Of a DNA stretch of 34,637 nucleotides, positions 1 to 8,486 are shown in pieces. Each line of letters starts with the position of its first letter. The first letter of the stretch is position 1. Source of the DNA: an uncultured Candidatus Actinomarinales bacterium (GTDB taxonomy: Bacteria; Actinomycetota; Acidimicrobiia; Actinomarinales; Actinomarinaceae). The position numbers were made by a program, and so were the translations under genes. Under the pieces are notes generated by a model, which ran no database searches, was not told where the DNA came from, and was given only the letters and a program-made list of their open reading frames with translations. The stretch lies in the NCBI GenBank assembly GCA_943840565.1, contig CALSUY010000003.1, positions 1 through 34,637 on the forward strand, read 5' to 3'.

Positions 1-1
1 C

Positions 2-709
2 ATAGATGCAGATAAACAAAAGACCTTTATCAAAACATTGAGAGGTGATAGTGGTACCTATCATGCTGGAATGCCGACTCTTCAAAAAGTAGCGCGTGGT
101 GGTGGAGATGATTACAGTCCAAACTTTCTAATGTCTGCTGAGAGTTATGATTTAGATTATTTATTTGATTCACACTATGACAACGACATGGTCTGGTATC
201 TAAATTCATCTGGTGAAGGTTTCGGAAATGGTGATACTGATGCAGCAGAAGTTATTGAACACGTATTTCATACAATTCATATGAGCGGTTTAGACGCTCT
301 AGCTTTAAAGCAGTATTCTGAATTTTCATCAGATTGGGCAAGTGGACCGACATATGCCGCAATGCAGGAAGCTTATGATGGAGGGCTTTGGGATTCAGAA
401 GGATATGGTGGAGATGCTTGGAAGTCTGATCCATTCATGTTTGAAGTTGCTCAGAAAGAATATTTGTACTTGCTTAATTTCAGTATGTTTGAATACACAA
501 GTTTATGGGAAAATGGATCACTTTCTCCCGAATGGAGCGACAGTGTACGGACACCATCAGGTATTCTTGCAAATAATCCATTGGGCTATGAGTTGTTTAA
601 CACATATATAGCACCAGTAATCAGCAAACCAGATTTAAGTACAATAAGAGATATTTTTCAAGATGGAGACGTAGGAGATCCTACAGTGGCAGGGTCTTCA
701 GGCTATTAA
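2..709 (+). CDS. Hypothetical protein, C-terminal part only
   Basis: The reading frame is open from the left edge, so the true start lies outside the window; the TTG at 38 is not needed as a start. About 235 residues are visible. I do not recognise the family. The protein is acidic, rich in Gly, Asp, Ser, Tyr and Trp, and has no membrane segment in the visible part, which fits a secreted or cell-surface protein. A cluster EVIEHVFHTIH (codons at about 248-280) places one Glu and three His at three-residue spacing on a presumed helix and could bind a metal; a metallopeptidase-like role is only a guess. The C-terminus is Gly/Ser rich. It ends convergently with fabI, overlapping it by 4 bp. Confidence 0.6.
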   Translation: MDADKQKTFIKTLRGDSGTYHAGMPTLQKVARGGGDDYSPNFLMSAESYDLDYLFDSHYDNDMVWYLNSSGEGFGNGDTDAAEVIEHVFHTIHMSGLDALALKQYSEFSSDWASGPTYAAMQEAYDGGLWDSEGYGGDAWKSDPFMFEVAQKEYLYLLNFSMFEYTSLWENGSLSPEWSDSVRTPSGILANNPLGYELFNTYIAPVISKPDLSTIRDIFQDGDVGDPTVAGSSGY

Positions 710-1482
710 GGTAACATCGTTCCACCAACGGAGTGTGCTCCCCCATCAGCATGGATTATCTCTCCTGATACAGCCTCAGAAAATTCAGAAAGTAGAAAGT
801 TAACCACTTTTGCAACCGGTAATGCATCTTTGGAGTCCCATCCAAGAGGTGCTCTCTCATCCCATTCATCATTCATTTCTCCAAATCCAGGGATATTTTT
901 TGCTGCTGTTGTAGCTAGAGGACCAGAAGCAACTGCATTTACTCGGACTCCTTCTTTACCCATATAAAAAGCTAAATAGCGGACAATCGATTGAAGACTT
1001 GATTTTGCCACTCCCTGCCAATCATATCCTGGCCAAGCTTGTGAGTTATCAAAATCTAAAGCAACAATTGATCCAGGGTTATTTAAAATTGGTGAGAAAC
1101 CCTGAGCTAGAGTTTTCAAGGAAAATGCCGATACTTCAAAGGAAGTTAGCGCATCCTCTACTTTTGTATTCATGAAATTACCTCCCATTGCTTCAGTTGG
1201 AGAAAATGCAATAGCATGAAGGATTCCATCAAGATTTCCTATATTTTCTTGGACATTATTAACTGTTTTTTCAATCTGCTCAGGATTTTGAATATCCATT
1301 TCGTAAACCTGAATGTCCTCGGATAATCTTTTAACTGCTCTTTCTGTGATTCTAAGACCTTTACCAAATCCTGTAGCAACAACTTGGGCTCCATTTTCTA
1401 ATGCCACTTGAGCAGATGCATAAGCAATACTTTTATCGGTTAGTATTCCAGTAATTAATATTTTTTTATCTTTTAAGATCAT
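706..1482 (-). CDS. fabI: Enoyl-[acyl-carrier-protein] reductase (NADH), InhA-like FabI
   Basis: Cytoplasmic short-chain dehydrogenase of 258 residues that reduces the trans-2-enoyl thioester in the last step of each fatty-acid elongation cycle. The N-terminal Rossmann start is ILITGILTDKSIAYA (8-22). The catalytic pair is Tyr153 and Lys160, spaced by seven residues as in InhA (GYDWQGVAK), preceded by ALDFD. The segment DERAPLGWDSKDALPVAK and the end HADGGAHS match mycobacterial InhA more closely than E. coli FabI from memory, which supports an actinobacterial host. The ATG has a weak AGGA 8 nt upstream. It lies 58 bp downstream of ppdK on the same strand and may be co-transcribed. The visible sequence looks complete. 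Confidence 0.93.
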   Translation of the reverse strand: MILKDKKILITGILTDKSIAYASAQVALENGAQVVATGFGKGLRITERAVKRLSEDIQVYEMDIQNPEQIEKTVNNVQENIGNLDGILHAIAFSPTEAMGGNFMNTKVEDALTSFEVSAFSLKTLAQGFSPILNNPGSIVALDFDNSQAWPGYDWQGVAKSSLQSIVRYLAFYMGKEGVRVNAVASGPLATTAAKNIPGFGEMNDEWDERAPLGWDSKDALPVAKVVNFLLSEFSEAVSGEIIHADGGAHSVGGTMLP

Positions 1483-1540
1483 ATTTTTATCCTACTAACT
1501 AAGACTCAAAAAGTAGAGACAATGTATCAAAGAAATTTAA

Positions 1541-4189
1541 TTATTTAGAAATTTCAGCTTGTGCTGCTGCTAAACGAGCCGTTGGAATTCTAAATGGAGA
1601 GCAGGAAATGTAATCAATACCTAATGTGTTAAGAAAATGGATTGAGTCTGACTCTCCAGCATGTTCACCGCAAACTCCTATTTTTATTTCTTTATTCTTC
1701 GCCTTCCCATCACGCACTGAAATCTCTACAAGCTTTCCAACAGTATCAACATCAATTGATACGAATGGATCAATACTAAATATATCTCTATCAACATATT
1801 CATTTAAGAACTTAGATGCATCATCTCTTGAAAGTCCGAGAGTAGTCTGTGTTAAATCATTAGTTCCAAATGAGAAGAAATCTGCATGTTCTGAGATTGA
1901 TGCAGAGTTTAATGCTGCACTTGGCAGTTCGATCATCGTTCCAATGGTGTAGGAAAATTTATAATCTAATTTTTTTTCAATTATCTCAATTTTGTTAATG
2001 AGGATTTCTTTCATCTGCTGTAACTCTGAAGCATTCATCACTAGCGGAATCATGATTTCAGGAGTTATCGTTATACCATCATCTTTATATAGCTTATGTG
2101 CTGCTCTCAAAATTGCCTCAACTTGCATTTCGTAAATCTCTGGGTAGCTTAATCCAAGCCTTACCCCACGATGACCGAGCATAGGATTGCTTTCTGAAAG
2201 TCTTAAAAGCATTTCCCGGACATAGGTTGGAGTAACACCTATCACATTTGCTAAATCTGTCATTTCAATATCGCTTTTAGGCAAAAACTCATGCATTGGT
2301 GGATCTAGTAGCCTTACAGTAATGGGTTTATCTTTTAGTAAGGTGAAGATAGATTCAAAATCTGCAATCTGATACTTGATTAATTTTTTTAATGCTCGTT
2401 TTCTACCTTGAACGCTGTCAGACATAATCATCTCACGCATAGGAATAATTCTCTCACCTTCAAAAAACATATGTTCTGTTCTACAGAGACCAATACCCTC
2501 TGCACCAAACTCTAATGCTTTCAAAGTATCTGTCGTTGTTTCTGCATTAGCTCTGACTTTCATCCTTCTAAATTCATCACTCCACTCCATCAGTGTATTG
2601 AATTCTTGAGATGGCTTAGGTGGTTCAGATTTTAACTCCCCTATATAAACCTCTCCTAGTGTTCCATCAAGAGAGATGATGTCTCCTTCTTCAAGCACGA
2701 TTGTTCCGTTTGAAATTGTCTTTTCTTCTAAATCGATGATAAGATTTTCTGCACCTACTACGCAGGGTTTACCCATTCCTCGTGCAACAACGGCGGCGTG
2801 ACTTGTCATACCGCCTTTGGTTGTAAGTATTCCTACAGAGGAATGCATACCATGAATGTCTTCTGGACTTGTTTCATCTCTAACTAATATCACCTCTCTA
2901 CCTTTTACTGCCTCCTCTTCAGCTTTATCTGCATCAAAAACAATTTCTCCTACTGCTGCACCAGGAGATGCATTAAGGGCTTTGTTAAAGAATTTTTTAT
3001 CTTGAGATTCCACAAACTGTGGATGTAAAAGATTAGTTATATTATTAGCATCAACCATCAGGAGCCCTTCCTCTTTAGAAATAACTCCTTCATTCACCAT
3101 ATCTATTGCAATTTTTACACTTGCTTGGGCAGTTCTTTTAGCTTTCCTAGTCTGAAGTAAGAAGATTTTTTCATTTTCTATCGTGAATTCGATATCTTGA
3201 ACATCCTTAAAATGTGTTTCAAGTTTATCTGAAATATCTTTAATCTCTTTAAATGCATCAGGATGGTTGGCTTCTAAGGAGTTGCCATCAGTTGCTACTT
3301 TTTTATTCAAAGGTAGCGGTGTTCTGATTCCTGCAACAACATCTTCTCCTTGCGCATTCATTAAATACTCACCGTAAAGTTCCTTTTCACCATTAGATGG
3401 ATTTCTTGAAAAAGCTACCCCCGTTCCTGACTTTTCATTTAGATTCCCAAATACCATAGTTTGTACAGTTGCCCCTGTTCCCCAAGCGTCTGGAATATTG
3501 TTAATTTTTCTATACGTTACAGCTCGATCGTTTAGCCAACTAGCAAATACTGCCTCTACTGCGCCAAGTAACTGCTCTTGAGGATCTTGTGGAAATGGTG
3601 CCTTGGAAAATCTCTCTACAGTATTTTTAAATGCATCAATTATCCAATTTAATTGATCAACATTAAAGTCCGCATCTGAGACAACATTGTCCATTCTTTT
3701 TTTATTTGCTATCACCGCTTCAAATCGATCATGCTCTAATCCAAGAACAACATTGGAGTACATCTGGATCAGTCTCCTGTAGGAATCAAGGGCGAATCTC
3801 TCATCATCAAATGTATCTGCTAATTTACCAACATTATCATCGTTGAGGCCAATATTTAAAATTGAATCCATCATTCCGGGCATGGAGATTTTACCACCGG
3901 AACGGACTGATAGAAGTAAAGGGGTACCGTCTCCACCGAATTGTTTACCAGAGTATTCCTCTAATTTCTGAACAGATCTTTTGATATCTTTTTCCAAAGA
4001 ATCTGGAAGCTCGGCATGTTCCATAAAGTAGTTACATACCTCGGTTGTTATTGTGAATCCTGGTGGAACTTGTATTCCCATCCTGCTCATCTCAGCTAAG
4101 TTTGCTCCTTTTCCACCAAGCAAATCAGTCAAAGAAGAGTCTCCATCTGTGTGGATTTTGGAAAATTCAAAAATGGGGTTGTTATTCAT
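1541..4189 (-). CDS. ppdK: Pyruvate, phosphate dikinase
   Basis: Interconverts pyruvate, ATP and phosphate with phosphoenolpyruvate, AMP and pyrophosphate. At 882 residues it has normal length. The N-terminal ATP-grasp part shows LLGGKGANLAEM (23-34) and GGKISMPGMMDSILNIGLND (98-117). The swivelling domain carries the phosphorylated His464 in GGMTSHAAVVARGMGKPCVVG. The C-terminal PEP/pyruvate TIM barrel has GTNDLTQTTLGLSRDD and the catalytic Cys840 in GVCGEHAGES. No regulatory extension is seen. It is divergent from a type II GAPDH, with only 24 bp between the start codons; a TATAAT reading on the minus strand (4208-4213) can serve as its -10. The pairing with GAPDH points to central glycolysis/gluconeogenesis. 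Confidence 0.96.
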   Translation of the reverse strand: MNNNPIFEFSKIHTDGDSSLTDLLGGKGANLAEMSRMGIQVPPGFTITTEVCNYFMEHAELPDSLEKDIKRSVQKLEEYSGKQFGGDGTPLLLSVRSGGKISMPGMMDSILNIGLNDDNVGKLADTFDDERFALDSYRRLIQMYSNVVLGLEHDRFEAVIANKKRMDNVVSDADFNVDQLNWIIDAFKNTVERFSKAPFPQDPQEQLLGAVEAVFASWLNDRAVTYRKINNIPDAWGTGATVQTMVFGNLNEKSGTGVAFSRNPSNGEKELYGEYLMNAQGEDVVAGIRTPLPLNKKVATDGNSLEANHPDAFKEIKDISDKLETHFKDVQDIEFTIENEKIFLLQTRKAKRTAQASVKIAIDMVNEGVISKEEGLLMVDANNITNLLHPQFVESQDKKFFNKALNASPGAAVGEIVFDADKAEEEAVKGREVILVRDETSPEDIHGMHSSVGILTTKGGMTSHAAVVARGMGKPCVVGAENLIIDLEEKTISNGTIVLEEGDIISLDGTLGEVYIGELKSEPPKPSQEFNTLMEWSDEFRRMKVRANAETTTDTLKALEFGAEGIGLCRTEHMFFEGERIIPMREMIMSDSVQGRKRALKKLIKYQIADFESIFTLLKDKPITVRLLDPPMHEFLPKSDIEMTDLANVIGVTPTYVREMLLRLSESNPMLGHRGVRLGLSYPEIYEMQVEAILRAAHKLYKDDGITITPEIMIPLVMNASELQQMKEILINKIEIIEKKLDYKFSYTIGTMIELPSAALNSASISEHADFFSFGTNDLTQTTLGLSRDDASKFLNEYVDRDIFSIDPFVSIDVDTVGKLVEISVRDGKAKNKEIKIGVCGEHAGESDSIHFLNTLGIDYISCSPFRIPTARLAAAQAEISK

Positions 4190-4213
4190 ATTTTTTGATA
4201 TTCTTATATTATA
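4190..4213. promoter_or_regulatory. 24-bp divergent promoter region between ppdK and gap
   Basis: All sequence between the ATG of ppdK and the TTG of gap is 24 bp of almost pure A/T. On the minus strand TATAAT (4208-4213) lies 18 bp upstream of the ppdK ATG. On the plus strand TATTCT (4199-4204) or TATATT (4205-4210) could act for gap. There is no room for a Shine-Dalgarno sequence plus separate promoters, so gap is probably leaderless and -35 contacts must fall inside the neighbouring coding sequences. Confidence 0.5.
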
Positions 4214-5257
4214 TTGAGTAAAAACATTTTAGTCGTCGGAACTGGAACAATTGGAGAACCCTTGATTGGTCTCCTCGCCGAACACAAACCTGCACTTGGC
4301 ATTGATAATGTCTACTTCTATAAAAGAACTCCTCTCACTGAAGAAAAAGGTAAAGTCGAGGCTTTGCAACGTAAGGGTGCTCAAATAGTTACAAAAAAAG
4401 AAACTATTCCTGCATTTAAAGATATTGGGTTTGATGCTGGTGATGTCGAGAATGCTTACGAGGATGCCCAGGTAATCATTGACTGTACACCGAGTGGAAA
4501 TAAAAACTGGGATGAAATCTACTCCGACTTAGATCCTGAAAAAAGATATATGGCACAAGGATCAGAGCATGGTTTTGGACCATTTTTTGCATGGGGAATA
4601 AATAATGATGTACTAACAAGAGAAGTTAATAAATATCTTATTGCTTCATGTAATACACACAATATTGCATCTATCGTAAAAACATTCGCACTTGATGTGG
4701 AAAGAACCCTTGATCAGGGTAAGTTTGTCTGTCTTCGAAGAGCGAACGATGTTTCACAAAATGATTCATTTGCTCCATCTCCAACAATAACAAAACATGA
4801 CAACCAGGAATTTGGGACTCATCATGCAAGAGATGTCTATGAGCTCTTCGATCAAGAGGGTATTAAAGTAGATTTATTTTCCTCTGCAATAAAACTTCCT
4901 ACTCAGTACATGCATACCTTATGGTTTAATCTAGCTTTTGAAGATAGCTTAGAGCTAGATGCTGTCAAGAAAGAGCTTGAAGATAGTGAATTCTTAATGT
5001 CTACAGAGAAACTCTCATCAAATAAGGTATTCTCCTTTGGTCGTGATCATGGATATCATGGCAGGCTTCTCTCTCATGGAATCGTAGCTGCTGACTCCCT
5101 GCATGTAAAAGGTAACCAACTGACGGGGTATTGCTTTACTCCACAGGATGGAAATGCATTATTATCTTCAGTTGCAGCGTCTGTAAATTATTTTTATGAA
5201 GATACCTGGGTTGAGAAAATGAATGTGTTTAACAAATATATCTTTAAAAATATTTAG
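4214..5257 (+). CDS. gap: Glyceraldehyde-3-phosphate dehydrogenase, archaeal type (type II)
   Basis: A 347-residue NAD(P)-dependent dehydrogenase. It starts at TTG: the next residues, KNILVVGTGTIG, form the Rossmann strand and glycine loop, so no later start is possible. The catalytic cysteine is Cys146 in ASCNTHNIA, equivalent to SCNTTGL of archaeal GAPDH. LRRAND matches archaeal RRAADP, the pair of His in GTHHARD matches PSHHGPD, and LPTQYMHTL matches VPTTLMH. Bacterial type I GAPDH (SCTTNC motif) does not fit. The family converts glyceraldehyde 3-phosphate to 1,3-bisphosphoglycerate in glycolysis, or the reverse. Divergent from ppdK; a strong terminator lies about 180 bp downstream. Sequence divergence from archaeal enzymes is considerable, so the exact substrate is less certain than the family. 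Confidence 0.82.
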   Translation: MSKNILVVGTGTIGEPLIGLLAEHKPALGIDNVYFYKRTPLTEEKGKVEALQRKGAQIVTKKETIPAFKDIGFDAGDVENAYEDAQVIIDCTPSGNKNWDEIYSDLDPEKRYMAQGSEHGFGPFFAWGINNDVLTREVNKYLIASCNTHNIASIVKTFALDVERTLDQGKFVCLRRANDVSQNDSFAPSPTITKHDNQEFGTHHARDVYELFDQEGIKVDLFSSAIKLPTQYMHTLWFNLAFEDSLELDAVKKELEDSEFLMSTEKLSSNKVFSFGRDHGYHGRLLSHGIVAADSLHVKGNQLTGYCFTPQDGNALLSSVAASVNYFYEDTWVEKMNVFNKYIFKNI

Positions 5258-5436
5258 TCACACAAGATACCATTTTAATAGATTTTAGTTTCACAATCAA
5301 CTTAGCCTTGTGCAAATCTAAGTCTTTCTAAGAAATCTGTCTGAAATATTGATAGCTTGAGAGTAGCAATAGAGGGGGTCAATGGATTACAAGGAAGAGT
5401 GCTATTGAAAAGAAATAGCACGGTAAAAAGTATGTC
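5258..5436 (+). other. Gene-poor stretch with hairpin and an 8-codon ORF
   Basis: No protein gene of normal size. On the plus strand a tiny ORF (ATG 5382, stop 5406-5408, peptide MDYKEECY) is preceded by GAGGGGG 5 nt upstream. Its stop is embedded in a perfect 8-bp hairpin, GTGCTATT / AATAGCAC (5399-5421), and a large terminator follows at 5437. The arrangement resembles a leader-peptide attenuator, but no plus-strand gene follows. It may be the gap 3' untranslated region or an independent small RNA. Confidence 0.35.
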
Positions 5437-5509
5437 ATAGAACCAGCCCAAAATCCAGCAAAGACCAAATATGAAAAAAGGGATTTTCGGAGCTGGTTCT
5501 ATTTTTTTA
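5437..5509 (+). terminator. Large intrinsic terminator hairpin
   Basis: An 11-bp perfect arm (5437-5447 with 5492-5502) continues inward as 2 bp and 7 bp (5448-5456 with 5481-5490) separated by single-base bulges at 5488 and 5491; the loop is about 24 nt. A run of T starts at 5502 on the plus strand. It would end gap transcription or a small RNA. Because it sits just beyond the stop of the leftward efflux gene, it may also act there, although no T-run follows on that strand. Confidence 0.75.
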
Positions 5510-5527
5510 TATTCTTTATTTAGCTCT

Positions 5528-6091
5528 TTACTTATGTTCTTTAAACTCTTTATAAAGCCATGGAATCATAAATAAAGCAGCAACTGGGTCAAAATACCAG
5601 ATATCAAATAGATAATTTACACCTACACCAATAATTACGAGAACAGATAAGTTTAGACAAAATAATGTTTCTTTGGCTTCAGCAATAATGAGGTCATTAT
5701 TAAGTTTTCGCCCCAATTTAAACTTTTTATAAGCTAAGGGTCCTTCAACAAATATTGAAACAACTCCAATGATTACTCCAATGTAGGTAATTTCATTTAA
5801 TTTACTATTGAGTAAGTCATAAGAGGATTTAGCAAGAATAAAAAATATTAGAAAAAGAAAAGAGTATGCGATGTATTTTTCGGCTGTTTCTGCGTTTAAT
5901 TTTTTAGTATTTGAGATTCCCAACAAAGCTACGCTGGAGGCAAAGATCTCTATAAAACTATCAAGACCAAAGCTAAGAAGTGCGGTGGAGTTTTCACCTA
6001 TACCAACAGTAAGAGCAATGATGCCTTCAACAAGGTTATATAAAATAGTAAAATAAATTAAATTTTTTGACTGCTTTAAAACATCACTCAT
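5528..6091 (-). CDS. Cation-efflux (CDF)-like transmembrane protein
   Basis: A 187-residue integral membrane protein with about five hydrophobic segments and no C-terminal cytoplasmic domain. The layout fits the transmembrane part of cation diffusion facilitators: NLVEGIIALTVGI, then SFGLDSFIEIFAS in helix 2, and a late helix after IIAEAKETLFCLN. The Asp and Glu in the helix 2 motif are kept, but the His common in zinc-transporting members is absent, so the substrate is unknown. Starts at ATG. It stands alone between two stretches without protein genes. Confidence 0.65.
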   Translation of the reverse strand: MSDVLKQSKNLIYFTILYNLVEGIIALTVGIGENSTALLSFGLDSFIEIFASSVALLGISNTKKLNAETAEKYIAYSFLFLIFFILAKSSYDLLNSKLNEITYIGVIIGVVSIFVEGPLAYKKFKLGRKLNNDLIIAEAKETLFCLNLSVLVIIGVGVNYLFDIWYFDPVAALFMIPWLYKEFKEHK

Positions 6092-6119
6092 AAAAAGAAT
6101 TCTACTAATTAAATGATTT

Positions 6120-6416
6120 AGAACACTTTTGTTGTGTCAAAAGTTTAAATAAAGTTACTAGACCCTTATAGAAAAGGGAGCATAAGCTCCCTATCTATCA
6201 ACCTACCTCTTCTGTGGGAACAAGTAAGTTAGTCCATAAGTTAACAACTATACAACCCATGTAGGTTTATCTACTTGGAGAGTTTTAACTTTATATAAAA
6301 ATAGAAACTTCTCTTTTCATATGGTTTTTACATTGTTAGATTGTTAACTGGTCAACTTTTAATGCGGTTGTTAAAAGTTTGGCTTTGAAGAAGGGGTTCA
6401 CGCCCCTTTTTCTTTT
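6120..6416 (+). ncRNA. Candidate structured non-coding RNA
   Basis: No protein gene is visible in 6092-6478. The plus strand carries successive hairpins: AGGGAGC/GCTCCCT with an ATAA loop (6175-6192), GTAG/CTAC around 6265, a perfect 9-bp stem AACTTTTAA/TTAAAAGTT (6354-6379), and a terminator (6391-6416). The flanking genes both run leftward, so a plus-strand terminator here needs its own plus-strand transcript. I find no conserved cores of tmRNA, RNase P RNA, SRP RNA or a known riboswitch. The 5' end is not defined; 6120 is a guess. Confidence 0.4.
6391..6416 (+). terminator. Intrinsic terminator
   Basis: AAGGGG (6391-6396) pairs with CCCCTT (6403-6408) around TTCACG and runs directly into TTTTTCTTTT on the plus strand. 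On the minus strand the hairpin is not followed by T, so it does not serve the leftward gene at 6479. Confidence 0.75.
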
Positions 6417-6478
6417 ATAAGGTGAGATTGTAAAAACAATGAGAGATGTACTTAAGTTAGCTAAAAGTATTAAATAAT

Positions 6479-7138
6479 TTAAGTAACTTTTTTAGCTAAC
6501 TCTCTTTTTGAGAAATAAATAATAATAGGGGTTCCTACAATAGTTGGGGCAACCCAGTTAAGCCAATCAATAGAAAATGGATTTAAAGTCACAATAAATG
6601 CAGTTGTAGTTGCAATAGTTCCAGCAAGCATGAGGTTTAAATGTAGATTAGTTCTGTCATAAAAATCTGGACGTTCGACTATCTTCATACGACGAAAATC
6701 ATTAATACCCATACCTAATGCTATGCTTCCAAAAACAACAGATGTAATCCACATAGAATCTTCGATTAAATATAAACTCACAGCCATAGAATAAAAAAGA
6801 ATACTTGTAGCAGTAATGAATACACCTAGAACTTTATCTATTTGCTCACGTGCTCCATTTCTATCTCGACCTTGGCGATATCCTGAAAATGCGAGATAAA
6901 ACGAGAAAATAGCAACAACAAACAGAAATGGGTTGAATTCTCCAAGCAAACTTAGTGGAATTGCTGTCACAAAAATAGTTGACATCCCATAGACATAAAT
7001 CAGCCCTAATTTTTTGTGTCTTTTATTACCTTTCTTGATGAATAAAAGAACATAGGCAATACCTAGAGAAATTAAACCGGCGAGAATATGAAGGTAAAGT
7101 AAAGGTTTCTCTATTGCTAAATAATCACCGTTAATCAT
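6479..7138 (-). CDS. DUF2306-like integral membrane protein
   Basis: A 219-residue protein with about seven hydrophobic helices. The N-terminal part, with LLYLHILAGLISLGIAYVLL (13-32) followed by the basic loop KKGNKRHKKLG and another helix, fits the DUF2306 type of membrane protein: a His early in helix 1 and a HKKLG motif before helix 2. FYDRTNLHLNLMLAG near residue 160-175 adds two more His that could be at the membrane surface. Function unknown. It follows pntB by 19 bp on the same strand and may be the last gene of that operon. Starts at ATG. Confidence 0.6.
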   Translation of the reverse strand: MINGDYLAIEKPLLYLHILAGLISLGIAYVLLFIKKGNKRHKKLGLIYVYGMSTIFVTAIPLSLLGEFNPFLFVVAIFSFYLAFSGYRQGRDRNGAREQIDKVLGVFITATSILFYSMAVSLYLIEDSMWITSVVFGSIALGMGINDFRRMKIVERPDFYDRTNLHLNLMLAGTIATTTAFIVTLNPFSIDWLNWVAPTIVGTPIIIYFSKRELAKKVT

Positions 7139-7157
7139 CTAAAAAGTATATAACTTT

Positions 7158-8486
7158 TTATACCAATTCAAAAGATTTAACAATATTTTCTAAGCCTTCT
7201 TTTGCGTCCGCAAATAACATTTTCGTATTCTCTTCAATAAAGAGTGGGTTAGCAATCCCAGCATAACCTGGTGACATAGATCTTTTTATTACAACAACCT
7301 GTTTTGCCATATCCACATCCAAGATTGGCATCCCATAGATTGGAGAGTCTTCATCTGTTCTTGCTAATGGATTTACAACGTCATTCGCACCAATAACAAG
7401 TACTACATCAGTCGCGGAAAACTCAGAATTAATATCTTCTAAGGTAAACATATCCTCATAATCAATATCTACTTCTGCTAATAAAACGTTCATATGTCCT
7501 GGCATTCTTCCTGCCACCGGATGGATAGCAAACTTCACTTCAATATTTTTTGATTTCAAAGTATTCGTCAGTTCTTTTACTGCAGACTGTGCTTGCGCAA
7601 CAGCCATACCGTAACCTGGAACAATAACAACAGAGTCTGCATAACTTAACTGAATAGCAATATCCTCTGCAGATGTACTAATCGGATCTTTCTCATATTC
7701 GTTGTTGATTTTCGTTGTTCCGAAACCACCCTTAAGTACTTGGTAAATAGTCCTATTCATTGCGCTACACATTAAAAGAGTAAGAATAATTCCAGATGCT
7801 CCAACCAACGCACCCGCTATGATCAGGATGATACTGTTCACAATAAATCCTGCTGCCATTGCTGCAATTCCTGATAGAGAGTTTAAGAATGCTATGACCA
7901 CTGGCATGTCAGCCCCACCAATTAATACCACTCGTGTTATACCAAGTAGTAAAGAGAGAATGATGATGTACTCAGTTGAGTAATCTATTTTAGTTGTAAG
8001 CATTGTAATTACCCCAACCAGTAATACTCCTGACAAAATATTGATTACTGTTGCATTGAAACTATTTAACTTTCCACGTAATTTAGCTACTGCAATCAAA
8101 CTTCCAGAAAAAGTAAAGACACCAATGGTCATAGAAAATATAGCTACTGAGAAATCTGTTAGAACCAAAGTGCTATTTGAGAGCTCCACATAAGCAATAG
8201 CTCCTGATGCTCCACCCCCAAGGCCATTAAAAATACCAACTAACTCTGGCATTTGTGTCATCTGTACCCTGTTAGAGACAACCACTCCAAGCCCAGCTGA
8301 AACGAGAATTACTAAATAAAACACAACATCGTAATCAGCAAACTTTAGGTTAAATGCAGAGATGATTGCTAAAACCATGCCTCCAATAGCTAAATTGTTG
8401 GCACGAAATGCAGTCGAAGGTCTTGAAAACAATTTAAGCGCAAAGATAAAAAGTACTGCGGAGATAAGATAAAGTGATTCAGTCAT
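7158..8486 (-). CDS. pntB: NAD(P) transhydrogenase subunit beta
   Basis: A 442-residue subunit of the proton-translocating transhydrogenase, which uses the proton-motive force to move hydride from NADH to NADP+. The first roughly 245 residues are membrane-spanning (about eight or nine helices, with GLGGGASGAIAYVEL early). The C-terminal NADP(H)-binding dIII domain shows VVIVPGYGMAVAQAQSAVKE, FAIHPVAGRMPGHMNVLLAE, VVLVIGANDVVNPLA and the late VVIKRSMSPGYAGIANPLF. Length and motifs are complete. Its start overlaps the end of pntA2 by 8 bp, indicating translational coupling. Confidence 0.96.
   Translation of the reverse strand: MTESLYLISAVLFIFALKLFSRPSTAFRANNLAIGGMVLAIISAFNLKFADYDVVFYLVILVSAGLGVVVSNRVQMTQMPELVGIFNGLGGGASGAIAYVELSNSTLVLTDFSVAIFSMTIGVFTFSGSLIAVAKLRGKLNSFNATVINILSGVLLVGVITMLTTKIDYSTEYIIILSLLLGITRVVLIGGADMPVVIAFLNSLSGIAAMAAGFIVNSIILIIAGALVGASGIILTLLMCSAMNRTIYQVLKGGFGTTKINNEYEKDPISTSAEDIAIQLSYADSVVIVPGYGMAVAQAQSAVKELTNTLKSKNIEVKFAIHPVAGRMPGHMNVLLAEVDIDYEDMFTLEDINSEFSATDVVLVIGANDVVNPLARTDEDSPIYGMPILDVDMAKQVVVIKRSMSPGYAGIANPLFIEENTKMLFADAKEGLENIVKSFELV

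Noticed and set aside
6439-6477. 12-codon plus-strand ORF (MRDVLKLAKSIK) after the terminator
   Set aside because: Too short, not in an operon, and no well-spaced ribosome binding site; chance occurrence is likely.
5258-6478. tRNA, tmRNA, RNase P RNA or SRP RNA in the gene-poor stretches
   Set aside because: No CCA-ended acceptor stem, GTTCRA T-loop, or conserved cores of these RNAs were found.
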